Below, in pieces: positions 4,768 through 5,318 of a DNA stretch of 5,318 bases. Origin of the DNA: CAZXNF01 sp050741255 (GTDB taxonomy: Bacteria; Pseudomonadota; Gammaproteobacteria; Burkholderiales; SG8-41); NCBI GenBank assembly GCA_050741255.1, contig JBOIEQ010000212.1:1-5318 (forward strand), read 5' to 3'. The translations under genes and the position numbers were made by a program. Within the stretch, counting starts at the first letter, position 1, and each line of letters opens with the position of its first letter. The notes under the pieces were generated by a model. It worked only from the letters and a program-made list of their open reading frames with translations, searched no databases and was not told where the DNA came from.

Positions 4768-5318
4768 ATGTTCGATCTGGTCATCCGCAGCGACCGCACG
4801 GTCACGCCGTCCGGCGTCGCCGCCTGCGACGTGGCGATCAAGGATGGAAAAATCGCAGCGGTCGCCGCCGCGGGCAGCTTCGGCGCGGACAGCACGCGAC
4901 GCCTGATCGACGCGAGCGGCAAGATCGTCATGCCGGGCGGCATCGACCCGCATACGCACTGCAAATGGTATTCGCCGCATCCGGACGGCAGCGTGACCTA
5001 CACGCAGCCGCCGTCGGTGGTGAGCCGCGCGGCATTGCACGGCGGCACCACCACCATGATCGATTTCGCGCGCTGGACGCACGGCAACACCATCCGGGAG
5101 GCCATCGACAACCGGCACAAGGACTGGACCGCGCAGTGCTACTGCGACTACAGCTTCCACGTGATGATCGAGGGCGAGCTGCCGCCGGAGCTGTTCGGCC
5201 AGATCGGCGAGGCGGTGCGTGCGGGCTATCCCACGGTGAAGATCTTCACCACCGACATCACGCCCAGCCGGCGCGGCCGCATGGTCGATTTCGGCGACAT
5301 CTGGGACGTGTTCAAGGC
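4768..5318 (+). CDS. Hydantoinase/dihydropyrimidinase-family amidohydrolase, 5' part
   Basis: The frame is open to the right edge: 183 codons, roughly 40% of a usual 460-480-residue enzyme. The start MFDLVIRSDR and the PGGIDPHTH motif (56-64) identify the cyclic amidohydrolase superfamily. H62 and H64 are the first two metal ligands, GGTTTMIDF (92-100) is a family signature, and K158 in TVKIFTT is placed to be the carboxylated lysine that bridges the two metals. SFHVMI (129-134) matches the conserved strand before it. The later His and Asp ligands lie beyond the window. These enzymes hydrolyse cyclic amides or imides such as hydantoins and dihydropyrimidines in the cytosol. The ATG is supported by GAAGGG (4755-4760), 7 bases upstream. 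Hydantoinase versus dihydropyrimidinase, imidase or another relative cannot be settled from this part. Confidence 0.92.
   Translation, partial: MFDLVIRSDRTVTPSGVAACDVAIKDGKIAAVAAAGSFGADSTRRLIDASGKIVMPGGIDPHTHCKWYSPHPDGSVTYTQPPSVVSRAALHGGTTTMIDFARWTHGNTIREAIDNRHKDWTAQCYCDYSFHVMIEGELPPELFGQIGEAVRAGYPTVKIFTTDITPSRRGRMVDFGDIWDVFK

Noticed and set aside
1..5318. tRNA, rRNA, CRISPR array or phage integration site
   Set aside because: I saw no cloverleaf, rRNA-like stretch, regularly spaced repeats or integrase gene in the window.

Overview
The window is GC-rich, densely packed bacterial DNA. The orphan tripartite-tricarboxylate-type (Bug/TctC) binding protein, next to a PhyH-type oxygenase, an SDR, an MmgE/PrpD protein and a hydantoinase, is the kind of catabolic cluster common in Betaproteobacteria (Burkholderiales and relatives). 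That placement is an inference from gene content and composition; no marker gene is present.

Layout. Positions 1-366, minus strand: the N-terminal half of a RelE/HigB-like (phage Gp49-type) toxin reading leftward. It changes after about residue 59 into unrelated, dyad-rich sequence that runs off the left edge. Its start is preceded by a perfect 8+8 inverted repeat (375-394) lying between plausible -35 and -10 boxes, as expected of an autoregulated toxin-antitoxin promoter. Positions 367-522 therefore form a divergent intergenic region. Plus strand: a PhyH-family Fe(II)/2-oxoglutarate dioxygenase (523-1368), then an SDR oxidoreductase (1435-2193). A gap of about 165 bp follows, holding a GC-rich hairpin and a good sigma70-like promoter overlapped by the palindrome ACACCGGTGT. 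Next come a secreted Bug solute receptor (GTG start 2360, to 3340), a tight stem-loop (3346-3362), an MmgE/PrpD-family protein (GTG start 3395, to 4750) and, 17 bp later, the first 183 codons of a hydantoinase/dihydropyrimidinase-type amidohydrolase that runs off the right edge.

How the genes may work together. All five metabolic genes point the same way and read as two adjacent transcription units: PhyH-SDR, and Bug-MmgE-hydantoinase. A coherent but unproven reading is uptake of a small carboxylate or cyclic amide through the Bug receptor, with hydroxylation (PhyH), alcohol/ketone oxidoreduction (SDR), double-bond or decarboxylation chemistry (MmgE/PrpD) and cyclic amide hydrolysis (hydantoinase). 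The substrate cannot be read from the sequence. The MmgE/PrpD protein lacks several residues used by the characterised cis-aconitate decarboxylase branch, so its reaction is especially open. The very long minus-strand open frames opposite these genes are GC-driven shadows.
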